Assembly: GCA_903921785.1 (NCBI GenBank) | Contig: CAIXRH010000174.1 | Coordinates: forward strand, 1 to 45,190 | Source of the DNA: an uncultured Pseudomonadota bacterium | GTDB taxonomy: Bacteria; Myxococcota_A; UBA796; SXON01 | Direction: 5' to 3' | DNA length: 45,190 bases | Shown: one piece after another, positions 33,334 through 40,959 of the stretch | How positions within the stretch are numbered: position 1 is the stretch's first letter | Layout: each line of letters begins with the position of its first letter | The notes under the pieces: generated by a model | Database searches by the model: none | What the model was told of the DNA's origin: nothing | Seen by the model: the letters and a program-made list of their open reading frames with translations, nothing else | Position numbers and translations under genes: made by a program

Positions 33334-33357
33334 GCGGACTCGTTAACTCTGTGGAGG
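33334..33357. promoter_or_regulatory. 24-base divergent promoter centred on GTTAAC
   Basis: The whole gap between two divergent lipoprotein start codons is 24 bases. GTTAAC (33342-33347) is a palindrome: on the minus strand GTTAA is nine bases before ATG 33333, on the plus strand eleven before ATG 33358. GGAGG (33353-33357) abuts the plus-strand ATG with no spacer, too close for a usual ribosome binding site. One palindrome seems to provide -10 elements for both genes. Confidence 0.5.
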
Positions 33358-35217
33358 ATGACCCTGCCGCTCCTCGCCCTCCTCGGGTGCCTCCCCGAGC
33401 CCGAAGCCCCGCGCCCCGTGCACACCATCTACGACGGCGAGCCCGCCGCGTGGGCCGCACAGTCGCCCGCCAACGGGATGGCCGCGGCCGTCGCGCGGTG
33501 GGAGGCGCAGGCCCCCGGCGGTCTCCCGTCCGCCGTCGGGCCGGCCACCTTCGCCGGCGGCACCCTCGGTGGCAGCGGGGCGGCGGGACCCCCGGGAAAC
33601 ACCGGCGGAGCCGGCCCCTCCGGCCCCGACTGGCTCCCCGAGCGCGTCGTCGCCGACAAGGTCGGCGCGCTCGCGCTTCCGCGCGCCACCCGGGACGAAG
33701 ATCGCGGCGCCGCCCTTCAGGCCGCGATCGACGAGGTCCCGACGTACCGGCTGAACCAGTACGGGCTGGGCGCGCTCACCCCCGAGCAGCTGTTCGGCAC
33801 CGAGACCGAGCCCGGGCTCTGCGAGATGCCCGGGATCGAAGCGCCGGTCGACGGCCCCGATGGCGCCTACACCGCCCGACTTGCCGTGTACCCGTACACC
33901 GCGCTGGTCAACGACCCGGAGCCGATGTTGGTGAGCATCAGCGAGGGGTGCGCGGAGGGCGTGGCCGGCACCGGCGGCGATGTCGACGCCGCCGTGGAGA
34001 GCGGCGCCTGCGCCGACGACGAAGCGCACACCTTCTTCGCCGAAGACTCGGCCTGTCGCACCTGCGTGGAGGGCAACGGCGGCGACTACGCCGCGTGCCA
34101 GGCCGACGATACCTGCCCCCAAGAGGCCGCGCTCGCCGTGTGGGTCGCCAACCCCGACGGGGACGTGGTGTGGTTCCGCTCCATCGCCGCCCAGGTGTGG
34201 GCCTGCGCGCCCGACTGGATCATGCCGTTCTACCTGCTCGCGGAGACCGGCGAAGACGGCGACCTCCCCGACACCTACGACCACAACCGGTGGGCGTTCG
34301 CCTGCACCCCGTTCTGGGACGAGGCGAACAACACGAGCAACATGAGCTGCATGGGCGGCTTCGAACCCGGCGACCGGGGGGTGCTCGCCGAGGGGCTCTT
34401 CGGCTTCGTGGAGGGCATCGCCCCCAAGGGCGACGACACCGAGGGCTGGCGCGGTCGAGAATACTACGTAGACAGCGTCAGCTTCACCGATGGCGCCGAG
34501 CTGCGGTGGTGGTGGGCCTCGATGCCGGGGCTCGGCGCGTTGTCGGCCCCGAACGTCATCGCGGACACCGACGGGGATGGGCGGGTGGGCCCCGGCGACG
34601 AAGACTACGGCTTCGGCAGCGGCGGCTTCGGCCTCGACCCCCACGACACCCGGCCGGACGGAGAGTCCCTGGCCCGCGACTGGCTCGCGACGATGACCAT
34701 GAAGGTCTCCACCACCATCGACGGCCTCCCGATCGTCGTGGCCCAGCGCAGCCGCTGCGCGGATGACGCCTGGAGCGGCCCGGACGAAGCGGGCAGCTAC
34801 CGGTGCGGAACGATGGACGCCCCCGAAGGCGGCTGGCTCAACGACGGCTACGTGACGTGGGCCGACACCGACAAGACCCGCGCGGGCGCCTACCCGGTGC
34901 TCACCCTGGGCTCCACGGGCCTCCTGGACCCCGACGTGCCCGGCGGCATCGTGGTTCACCTCGCGAGCTCCACTTCCCTCGCCGCTCCCGAGTGGGACGC
35001 CTGCGAGCTCCCCCACACCTTCGCCCCCGACCTCGCCCCCCTGGTGGACCGCCCGATGGACTACGCCGGCCCCGCGGGCCTCGACGGCGAGACCTGGCGC
35101 TTCGGCGCCCCCGGCCGCGACGACTTCCGCGTCGTCCTCGGCACCAACCGCGCGCGGGGGTGGTGCGGCGGCGACGCCGACGGCGGCGGGCGGAGCGCCC
35201 TGGACTTCCTGGAGTAG
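33358..35217 (+). CDS. Large predicted lipoprotein, unknown function
   Basis: A 619-residue lipoprotein: MTLPLLALLGC gives Cys11 as the lipid-modified residue, which fixes the start. A Gly/Pro-rich stretch (LGGSGAAGPPGNTGGAGPSG) around residues 75-95 probably separates a short N-terminal region from the main domain. The main domain has at least 14 cysteines (such as ADDEAHTFF, SACRTCVEG, ADDTCPQ, FACTPFWD), suggesting several disulfides, and a DTDGDGRVGPGDEDYGFGSG segment of calcium-binding type. No catalytic motif or family was recognised. It is divergent from the dockerin lipoprotein and followed by repeat family 2 copy 2. Confidence 0.78.
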   Translation: MTLPLLALLGCLPEPEAPRPVHTIYDGEPAAWAAQSPANGMAAAVARWEAQAPGGLPSAVGPATFAGGTLGGSGAAGPPGNTGGAGPSGPDWLPERVVADKVGALALPRATRDEDRGAALQAAIDEVPTYRLNQYGLGALTPEQLFGTETEPGLCEMPGIEAPVDGPDGAYTARLAVYPYTALVNDPEPMLVSISEGCAEGVAGTGGDVDAAVESGACADDEAHTFFAEDSACRTCVEGNGGDYAACQADDTCPQEAALAVWVANPDGDVVWFRSIAAQVWACAPDWIMPFYLLAETGEDGDLPDTYDHNRWAFACTPFWDEANNTSNMSCMGGFEPGDRGVLAEGLFGFVEGIAPKGDDTEGWRGREYYVDSVSFTDGAELRWWWASMPGLGALSAPNVIADTDGDGRVGPGDEDYGFGSGGFGLDPHDTRPDGESLARDWLATMTMKVSTTIDGLPIVVAQRSRCADDAWSGPDEAGSYRCGTMDAPEGGWLNDGYVTWADTDKTRAGAYPVLTLGSTGLLDPDVPGGIVVHLASSTSLAAPEWDACELPHTFAPDLAPLVDRPMDYAGPAGLDGETWRFGAPGRDDFRVVLGTNRARGWCGGDADGGGRSALDFLE

Positions 35218-35248
35218 CCCCACACCAGAGAGGTCGTAGAAGGCGAGG

Positions 35249-35314
35249 AAGGGCCGAACGGCGGGCATGGCCACCCGGGAGGGCGGCGCCGGAGGCGCCT
35301 GCTCGGGGTGGGCG
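35249..35314 (+). repeat. 66-base intergenic repeat, family 2, copy 2
   Basis: It matches 31554-31619 at 65 of 66 positions. This copy is 31 bases after a lipoprotein stop codon and 15 bases before the end of the convergent DTGK lipoprotein gene, again at the 3' end of a plus-strand gene. The GGCGCC-GGA-GGCGCC hairpin is unchanged. Confidence 0.8.
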
Positions 35315-35329
35315 GAGGCCCGCATCCGC

Positions 35330-35806
35330 CTACAGCTTGAGGCAGGCCCCGGAGGCTTCGTCACAGCCACACGTGGTGGTGTCCAGCTCGGGGCACTCCT
35401 GCACCGCGCAGCCGAGGAGGCAGGGGTTCGCGTCGGCCCAGGACTGCTTCACACACTGGATGTCCGCGGACGTGCAGGCGCCGCAGTAGCAGGCGTACAC
35501 CACGCAGGGGTCGCTGTCGGGGCAGCGGTCGGCCGCGGTGTCGGTTCCGGTGTCCTTCCCGGTATCCGTTCCGGTGTCCTTCCCCGTGTCCGCGCCGGTG
35601 TCCTTGCCGGTGTCGCCCGTGTCTTTCCCGGTGTCCTTCGCCGTGTCGCCGGAGTCCTTGCCGGTGTCGGTTCCCGTGTCGGTCCCGGTGTCCTTCCCGC
35701 TGTCCCCAGCGGTGTCGGCGGGGTTCGGAGACGTGCCGGTGTCCACCGGCGCGGGTGAGCTGGCGCAGCCAGCGAGCACCGAGAGCACGAGGATGAGGCT
35801 TCGCAT
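35330..35806 (-). CDS. Cys-rich lipoprotein on a long DTGK-repeat tether
   Basis: A 158-residue lipoprotein (LSVLAGC, Cys14). Residues about 22-92 consist almost only of Asp, Thr, Gly, Lys and Ser in DTGK/DTGT repeats (35531-35743). The C-terminal 65 residues hold twelve cysteines (95, 101, 106, 108, 111, 118, 129, 133, 138, 146, 148, 155), enough for six disulfides, in a small knottin-like module (CVVYACYCGACTSADIQC). The repeat may serve as a rigid spacer through the peptidoglycan or outside the membrane. GCTAT nine bases before the ATG suggests a leaderless promoter. The function is unknown. Confidence 0.82.
   Translation of the reverse strand: MRSLILVLSVLAGCASSPAPVDTGTSPNPADTAGDSGKDTGTDTGTDTGKDSGDTAKDTGKDTGDTGKDTGADTGKDTGTDTGKDTGTDTAADRCPDSDPCVVYACYCGACTSADIQCVKQSWADANPCLLGCAVQECPELDTTTCGCDEASGACLKL
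35531..35743 (-). repeat. In-frame DTGK/DTGT-encoding low-complexity repeat
   Basis: About 71 codons encode repeated Asp-Thr-Gly-Lys or Asp-Thr-Gly-Thr units, mostly with GACACCGG(N) codon runs and synonymous variation. The variation at third positions means this is a maintained coding repeat, not recent slippage alone, though slippage could change its length. It is part of the lipoprotein coding region. Confidence 0.8.
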
Positions 35807-35820
35807 GAAGACTTCATAGC
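35807..35820 (-). promoter_or_regulatory. Leaderless-type -10 element of the DTGK lipoprotein
   Basis: On the minus strand GCTAT is followed by nine bases and the ATG at 35806. The T-A pair again falls at -12/-11 from the start codon. The 80-base gap to the divergent AAA+ gene holds a similar element for the other strand at 35871-35875. Confidence 0.4.
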
Positions 35821-35870
35821 CCAGGACGCGCGCGTCCGCGCGCCCGCCCCGTCCCCGAAGCCCGCGCCTT

Positions 35871-35886
35871 GATACCTGCCTCCGCG
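35871..35886 (+). promoter_or_regulatory. Near-start -10 element of the AAA+ ATPase gene
   Basis: GATAC (35871-35875) is eleven bases upstream of ATG 35887. No ribosome binding site follows it. A TTG at 35869 would be upstream of this element, which speaks against it as the start. Confidence 0.35.
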
Positions 35887-37977
35887 ATGAGCAACGTCTT
35901 CGACGAACTCGCCCGCCGCCTGCGCCGCACCGACCTGCTCTTGCTGCGCGCCGTGCGTCGGCAGCGTTCCCGCCCGGCGATGCGGGCGAAAGGGCAGTTC
36001 TGGGGCTCCGTCATCACCGACGACGAGGTGGACGCGCTGCTCCGCGCCCACGGCGAGATCGACTACCCCGCCGGGCCCGACGGGCTGGAGGAGGCGGTGC
36101 TCGCCTCCACCGCGCTGCGCGACGCCCCCGGCGGCCGCTTCTCCCGCTTCCGAGAGGCCTTCTCCCTCGATGGCGACGACGCCGACCTCGTGCTGCTCGC
36201 CCTCGCCCCCGAGATCAGCGCCGGGTACGGCAAGATCTTCGCCTACCTCAACGACAACCTGAACCAGGCCTACCTCACGGTGGACATGTCCACCCGCGTG
36301 CTGCGCCCGGGCCGTCGTGAACGTCTGGCGTTGCAGGCGCGTCTCCTCCCCGGCGGCCCGCTCATCCGCAACCGCCTGCTCCTGCTCAACCCCCCCGACG
36401 GGTTCGAGACCCACACCAGCCGCCGCCTCCACCCCACTCCGCGGTTGGTGCGCTGGTTCCTCGAAGAAGAAGAGCTGCCGAGCGCGGTGGGCTTCACCCC
36501 CATCGATACCTCGGTCGAGCCGTTCATCCCCGCCCCCACGCGAAAGCGCATCGCCGACCTGGGCGACACGCTCAAGGGCGCGGTCACGGTGGCGGTGGTG
36601 GGCAGCACCGTGGGCCTCCGCGAGGGCGTCGCGCAGTCGCTCGCGCGCTTCATGGGCCGGCCGCTGGTGCGCATCGACCTGGAGCGGGCGAAGCAGTACC
36701 TCGAAGAACCGTGGGACCTCATCCGCGAGCTGCGGCTGAGCGAGGCGCTCCCCTACGTGATCAACGTGGCGCCCGCCCAGGAAGATCCGGCGCTTCGCAA
36801 CGGCTTGATGGCCCTGGGCAGCGCGCTCTCCACGCTGCCGTACCCGGTGCTCGTCTCCGGCAGCGACCGCAGGGCCATCTCCGGGCTCCTCGGCAGCGAT
36901 CGTCCCAGCGTCACCGTGCAGGTCGGGCGCACCACGCTGGAGGAGCGCACCGAGGCGTGGACCGTGCAGTTGGAGCGCAAGGGCTGGTCCTCGGCGCTCG
37001 CGGCCGACATCTCCGAGCGCTTCTACAGCGTCGGCGGCACCACGATCCCGCGGGTCATCGAGCGGGCCGAGGCCGAGTCGGGCGGCAAGGAGCCCCCGAT
37101 CGAGACCATCTGGGCCGCCGCCCGCGAGATGAGCCGACCCGAATTCCGTGGCCTCGCCCAGCACGTGATCCCACAATTCAAGATGGACGACCTCATCATC
37201 ACCGAGAAGGTGAAGGGGCAGCTCATCCACCTCACGCACTACCTGTCCGAACAGGAGAACGTGTACCACCGCTGGGGCGCCAACAAGATCCGCGCCCGCG
37301 GCTACGGCATCAAGGCGCTGTTCTCTGGCGGTCCGGGCACCGGAAAGACCATGGCCGCCGAGGTCATCGCCGGCTCCCTGGGCCTCGACCTCTTCCGGGT
37401 GGACCTCAGCTCCGTCATCAGCCGGTGGGTCGGCGAGACGGAGAAGAACCTCCGCGAGATCTTCGACGCCGCGGAAGGCGGAACGGCCGTCATCCTCTTC
37501 GACGAAGCCGACGCCCTCTTCGGCTCCCGCGGCGAGGTCAAGCAGGCGCAGGACCGCTTCGCCAACCAGGAAGTGAGCTTCTTGCTGCAGCGCCTCGAAG
37601 TGTTCGAAGGCTGCGCCATCCTCACCACCAACCTCCAGGAGAACATCGACGAAGCGTTCCTCCGTCGTTTCGGCGCCGTCGTCGAGTTCCCCATGCCCAC
37701 GCCCGAGATGCGCCGGAAGCTCTGGGAGCGGGCCATCCCGCCCTACGCCCCCCGCGGCGACGACCTCGACCTCGGCTACCTCTCCAACCAGTTCGTCCTC
37801 GCCGGCGGTGGCATCGTCAACAGCGCGATCAACGCCTGCATCTTGGCGAGCGCGCGGCGCGAGCCGGTGTGTATGCGCCACGCCGTGGAGGCGGTGGCCC
37901 GCGAGATGATCAAGATGGGCAAGCAGGTGAACCGCGTCCACTTCGCGGACTACTTCGAGTTCGTGAAGGACCTGTAG
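35887..37977 (+). CDS. AAA+ ATPase with degenerate first AAA module (contractile-injection-type)
   Basis: A 696-residue cytosolic ATPase. The N-terminal region (MSNVFDELARRLRRTDLLLL; then DADLVLLALAPEISAGYGKI) matches the helical N-domain of ATPases associated with extracellular contractile injection systems (Afp15/Pvc15-like). Residues about 232-350 form a degenerate AAA module (AVVGSTVGLREG replaces Walker A). The second module is complete: Walker A GGPGTGKT (481-488), Walker B VILFDEADALFG (Asp539, Glu540), TTNLQ sensor and FLRRF arginine finger (593-594). No sheath, tube, spike or baseplate genes are present, so it may be an orphan member with another chaperone role. The ATG is chosen because the N-domain begins directly after it. 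Confidence 0.88.
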   Translation: MSNVFDELARRLRRTDLLLLRAVRRQRSRPAMRAKGQFWGSVITDDEVDALLRAHGEIDYPAGPDGLEEAVLASTALRDAPGGRFSRFREAFSLDGDDADLVLLALAPEISAGYGKIFAYLNDNLNQAYLTVDMSTRVLRPGRRERLALQARLLPGGPLIRNRLLLLNPPDGFETHTSRRLHPTPRLVRWFLEEEELPSAVGFTPIDTSVEPFIPAPTRKRIADLGDTLKGAVTVAVVGSTVGLREGVAQSLARFMGRPLVRIDLERAKQYLEEPWDLIRELRLSEALPYVINVAPAQEDPALRNGLMALGSALSTLPYPVLVSGSDRRAISGLLGSDRPSVTVQVGRTTLEERTEAWTVQLERKGWSSALAADISERFYSVGGTTIPRVIERAEAESGGKEPPIETIWAAAREMSRPEFRGLAQHVIPQFKMDDLIITEKVKGQLIHLTHYLSEQENVYHRWGANKIRARGYGIKALFSGGPGTGKTMAAEVIAGSLGLDLFRVDLSSVISRWVGETEKNLREIFDAAEGGTAVILFDEADALFGSRGEVKQAQDRFANQEVSFLLQRLEVFEGCAILTTNLQENIDEAFLRRFGAVVEFPMPTPEMRRKLWERAIPPYAPRGDDLDLGYLSNQFVLAGGGIVNSAINACILASARREPVCMRHAVEAVAREMIKMGKQVNRVHFADYFEFVKDL

Positions 37978-37980
37978 GCG

Positions 37981-38769
37981 CTACTCCCGCGCGGGGTGGT
38001 CCTCCCAGAACGCGAACATCGCGTCCCGCCCGGTCCACCCCGGCCCGGGCGTGTGGCCGGTGTCGGGCCAGACCGTGAGCTGGGTGTCGAAGCCGGCGGC
38101 GGTGAGGTCGTCCTGGGCCTCCTGCATCGCGCCGAGCCAGTCGGGGTCCAGCTCGCCGGCGGAGTTGTGGAACGCGAGGCCGGTGAAGTCGCTCGCGTTG
38201 AAGTCCCGGAAGTAGGCCGGGGCGCCGGTGATGGTGACGAAGCGGTCCGCGAGGTCGGGGCCCACGACGTTGTAGGCGAGGTACCCGCCGTTGCTGTGGC
38301 CGGCGAGGTGCACGTGCGAGGCGTCGCCGCCGAAGCAGGTGAGCACCTCCTCCAGGATCGCCTCCACCGGGGGCACCACGTCGGTGGGGTAGCCCTTCTC
38401 GGTCACGTAGGGGACCACGAGGCGGAACCCGCGAGGGTCTTCGTCGAAGAAGGCGGTCCAGGTGTTCGACGCCGAGCCGCGGTCGCCGGGGCCGCCGGGG
38501 AGGAAGATCACCAGCGGAGCGTCCACGGCCTCGGGGTGGGTGATGAAGTAGGGGCTGGCCGGAGTGTCCAGCACCTCTTGCCGACCCGCGTCGGGGGCGG
38601 GACACCACTCGGGCGGGGTGAACGGGCCGGTGTCAGCGGTGTCCGCCGCGTCCGCGGTGTCGCCGACGCCGCTGTCCGCGGAGTCGGTCGGGCCGGCGGA
38701 AGCCGCCGAGTCGGCCGCGGGGGAGTCGCTCGCGCCGGAGGTGCACGCCACGAGGAAGAGGAGCGTCAT
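37981..38769 (-). CDS. Lipoprotein alpha/beta-hydrolase with low-complexity tether
   Basis: A 262-residue lipoprotein (MTLLFLVAC, Cys9). Residues about 12-50 are an Asp/Ser/Ala/Thr tether (DSGVGDTADAADTADTG). The hydrolase domain has an FLPGGPGDRGS oxyanion-hole region, AGHSNGG (nucleophile Ser159) and DTGHTPGP (His239); the acid is probably Asp208 or Asp210. This resembles esterase/depolymerase-like enzymes. Frame extension upstream runs into repeat family 1 and is not coding; the ATG is preceded at nine bases by GCTAC. It is convergent with the AAA+ gene, separated by three bases. Confidence 0.82.
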   Translation of the reverse strand: MTLLFLVACTSGASDSPAADSAASAGPTDSADSGVGDTADAADTADTGPFTPPEWCPAPDAGRQEVLDTPASPYFITHPEAVDAPLVIFLPGGPGDRGSASNTWTAFFDEDPRGFRLVVPYVTEKGYPTDVVPPVEAILEEVLTCFGGDASHVHLAGHSNGGYLAYNVVGPDLADRFVTITGAPAYFRDFNASDFTGLAFHNSAGELDPDWLGAMQEAQDDLTAAGFDTQLTVWPDTGHTPGPGWTGRDAMFAFWEDHPARE

Positions 38770-38783
38770 CGCGCCATTGTAGC
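38770..38783 (-). promoter_or_regulatory. Leaderless-type -10 element of the hydrolase lipoprotein
   Basis: On the minus strand GCTAC precedes the ATG at 38769 by nine bases, and TACAAT (complement of 38776-38781) is a good -10 hexamer. The element directly abuts repeat family 1 copy D, whose last bases are just upstream. Confidence 0.45.
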
Positions 38784-38866
38784 CTCGCCATTCTCGCCCC
38801 GGCGGCTCCTCGACCGCCGACGCGTCCGGGCGGCAGGTCGGTGAAGGAGCGCCAGCCCCTCGACAT
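38782..38866 (-). repeat. Dispersed intergenic repeat, family 1, copy D
   Basis: The best-conserved copy. On the minus strand it starts ATGTCGAGGGGCTGGCGCTC, continues with ACCTGCCGCCCGGACGCGTC, and ends GGTCGAGGAGCCGCCGGGGC plus GAGAATGGCGAGGC. CGGCGG-TCGAGGAG-CCGCCG forms a 6-bp hairpin. It lies just upstream of the hydrolase lipoprotein gene. Confidence 0.65.
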
Positions 38867-38915
38867 CCCGGGCTTCCCCTGGACACCCGCGCCGAATCCG
38901 CCCCTCGCCCCCCGC

Positions 38916-39248
38916 TCACGCCTTCCGCGCCGACACCAGCCGCTTCGGCGCCTTGGTCGCCCACGCCTCCTCGATCCACCCCTCAACCGCCGCGCGGTCC
39001 TGCACCGGCAGCTCCACCCGCAGCCCGCAGACCTTCGCCCCCCAGTAGAGCAGCGCGCACGCGTCCGGACGCGCCGTCGCCAGCTCGCGGGCGCGCGTTT
39101 CGGTCACGAAGAGGTGCACCCGGGAGCCGTCCGGGGGCCAGGTGAGGAAGATCTTACCGGACACCCGCAGCGACATCATCTGGTGGTGGGGCTCCTCGGT
39201 CACCCCGGGCAATGCCGCGCCAAACTTGCGTACTTCGCCGAGCTCCAT
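38916..39248 (-). CDS. MmcQ/YjbR-family protein
   Basis: A 110-residue cytosolic protein of the MmcQ/YjbR (DUF419) family: FGAALPGVTEEPHHQMMSLR, SGKIFLTWPPDG, HLFVTETRARELATA, and LPVQDRAAVEGWIEEAWATK follow the cyanobacterial/proteobacterial pattern. The fold resembles CyaY-like double-wing domains and has been proposed to bind DNA. It starts four bases after the retropepsin-like gene stop, so they are likely one operon, transcribed right to left with the retropepsin gene first. Confidence 0.85.
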   Translation of the reverse strand: MELGEVRKFGAALPGVTEEPHHQMMSLRVSGKIFLTWPPDGSRVHLFVTETRARELATARPDACALLYWGAKVCGLRVELPVQDRAAVEGWIEEAWATKAPKRLVSARKA

Positions 39249-39252
39249 GTTC

Positions 39253-40353
39253 TCACCAGTAGGCGTGTTCGAGGGTGACCCGGTACTCGCCGCAGTCCGA
39301 GCCGGCGGGGAGGCGCGTCTGGGTCGTGGCGGTGGCCCCGGGGGTGATGTCCTTGAGCGTGGCCTGGAAGCTGTCGGCGCCGCAGTGGATGCCGACCACG
39401 GCCTCGCTGACCGTGCGGGACGCGGCGTTGTCCGCCACGACCTCCACGTCTACCCGCTCGTCCGGCCACATGCGCGCGGTGGCGTGCACCTTGAGCCAGG
39501 GGCCGATGTCCACCACGCGGTCCTGCCGGCCCTCGCGCGCCTGGAAGACCACCTCCTTGCGCACGGTGTCCACCGTCACCAGGAACTGCCCGGACACGTT
39601 GAGCCCGAGCAGTCCGGACACCTTCTCGTCGGCACACTCGTCGCACACGCCCACGGTCACCCCGTCCACCGGGAGGCCGCCGACCCACACCCGGGGCATG
39701 AGGAGGAGCTGCGCGGTGCGGTCGCCGTTGGCGGTGTGCAGGGTGATCTCCGGGGCGTCGCCGGGGATGCGCACGCCGAGGGTGCGGAGCGCGTCGTGGC
39801 TGAGCGTGGTGACAGTGGCCCCGGTGTCGAAGAGCATCGGCACGTCGGTGTCGCCGAATTGCACGCCGAGGGCCATGCTGTGGCCCTGGCCCTCATAGGG
39901 CAGCGCGACCTGGTCGGAGGCGAGCGCGGTGGCGGTGGGCACGCAGGGCTCGGGCACCCGCTCGGCCAACGGCGCGGGCGCCGTTCCCGCCGCCGAAGGG
40001 AGGTCGAGCTTGCGGCCGAAGCGGGCGGCGGAGGCGGTGGCGTCGGGCCCGCCGAGGGCCACGATCACCCCGAACCCGGCGCCGATCGCCTCCTGGAGCT
40101 CGCCCGGGAAGTAGCCGGGGAGCCCGAGGAGGAGCGCCCCGGACCACAGGAGGATTGCGGCGCCCAGTCCGCCCTCACGACGCCCCATCAACGCGTACAA
40201 CCCCATGACCGGCAGGCCGATGAGGCAGCCGGCGACCAGGGCGATCTGCCCCGCGGGCAGCGTGCGCATCACCCCGAGGCCCACGACGGCCGCGAAGGCG
40301 ATGACCCCGGGTACCAGACCCAGGAGCAACAAGAGGCTCGACATCAGCTTCAC
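39253..40353 (-). CDS. Membrane-anchored retropepsin-like aspartic protease
   Basis: A 366-residue protein. The first 100 residues hold three hydrophobic segments (LLLLLGLVPGVIAFAAVVGL, IALVAGCLIGLPVMGLYAL, AILLWSGALLLGLPGY). The soluble domain has VPMLFDTGATVTTLS, with the catalytic Asp176-Thr-Gly, and GLLGLNVSGQFLVTVD, the second hallmark of bacterial retropepsin-like proteases, which act as dimers. A CDEC pair (238, 240 region) could bind a metal or form a disulfide. The C-terminal region is a separate beta-rich domain. GTG 40353 follows a GGGAGG Shine-Dalgarno. It is divergent from the exonuclease operon. Confidence 0.83.
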   Translation of the reverse strand: MKLMSSLLLLLGLVPGVIAFAAVVGLGVMRTLPAGQIALVAGCLIGLPVMGLYALMGRREGGLGAAILLWSGALLLGLPGYFPGELQEAIGAGFGVIVALGGPDATASAARFGRKLDLPSAAGTAPAPLAERVPEPCVPTATALASDQVALPYEGQGHSMALGVQFGDTDVPMLFDTGATVTTLSHDALRTLGVRIPGDAPEITLHTANGDRTAQLLLMPRVWVGGLPVDGVTVGVCDECADEKVSGLLGLNVSGQFLVTVDTVRKEVVFQAREGRQDRVVDIGPWLKVHATARMWPDERVDVEVVADNAASRTVSEAVVGIHCGADSFQATLKDITPGATATTQTRLPAGSDCGEYRVTLEHAYW

Positions 40354-40374
40354 GCCCCTCCCTTAGCGCCGCGG

Positions 40375-40388
40375 GTTAGCCGCCGGCC
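40375..40388 (+). promoter_or_regulatory. Leaderless-type -10 element of the exonuclease-purF operon
   Basis: GTTAG (40375-40379), nine bases, ATG at 40389. The divergent retropepsin gene starts at 40353, so the promoter lies in a 35-base gap. No ribosome binding site lies in the nine bases. Confidence 0.45.
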
Positions 40389-40958
40389 ATGGCTGAGACC
40401 CGCGCCACGTACTTCTGTATCGACATCGAGTGTTCCGGCCCGGTGCCGGCGCTCTACGACATGATCTCGCTCGGCGCGGTGGCGGTCGCCCCCGATGACG
40501 ACGGGAAGTTGCACCTCGGGGCCACCCATTACGTGGAGCTTCGTCCGGAGGCGCCGCGCGTGGATCCGGGCGCGATGAAGGTCAACGGGCTGGACATCGA
40601 GCAGCTTCGCGCCCACGGCGTCCCGCGTCGGCAGGCGCTCGAAGCGCTCACGGCGTGGACCAAGGCCCACACGAAGCCGGGCACCAAGCCGGTCTTCGTG
40701 GGCCACAACGCCCCGTTCGACTGGTCGTTCGTGAGCTGGGCTTACGCCGCCGAGGACCTGCCGAACCCCTACGGCTACAAGGCGCTCGACACCAAGGCGT
40801 TGGCCACCGGAAAGCTCAACCTCCACTGGTTCGACAGCAGCAAGGAGGTCCTCGCCGAGCGGCTGAACCTCCCCGCGGAAGATCTGGTCCAAAAGCACCG
40901 CGCCGATTACGACGCACAATACCAGGCGGAGCTCCTCATCAAGCTCCTGGAGTACTGA
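40389..40958 (+). CDS. DEDDh 3'-5' exonuclease (RNase T/DnaQ-like)
   Basis: A 189-residue nuclease. Exo I FCIDIECSG gives Asp12 and Glu14, Exo II VGHNAPFDWSF gives Asp111, and Exo III KHRADYDAQYQA gives His170 and Asp175 with the four-residue spacing typical of DEDDh enzymes. Two Mg2+ ions would bind these acids to hydrolyse RNA or DNA ends. It could be an RNase T-like tRNA-processing or an oligoribonuclease-like enzyme. It is the first gene of an operon in which purF follows after one base. Confidence 0.88.
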   Translation: MAETRATYFCIDIECSGPVPALYDMISLGAVAVAPDDDGKLHLGATHYVELRPEAPRVDPGAMKVNGLDIEQLRAHGVPRRQALEALTAWTKAHTKPGTKPVFVGHNAPFDWSFVSWAYAAEDLPNPYGYKALDTKALATGKLNLHWFDSSKEVLAERLNLPAEDLVQKHRADYDAQYQAELLIKLLEY

Positions 40959-40959
40959 C

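Noticed and set aside
35531-35743. Non-coding satellite or CRISPR in the DTGK region
   Set aside because: The repeat is in frame inside a lipoprotein gene, with third-position variation and no spacers.
35887-37977. A full contractile injection gene cluster around the AAA+ ATPase
   Set aside because: No tube, sheath, spike, baseplate or toxin gene is visible on either side.
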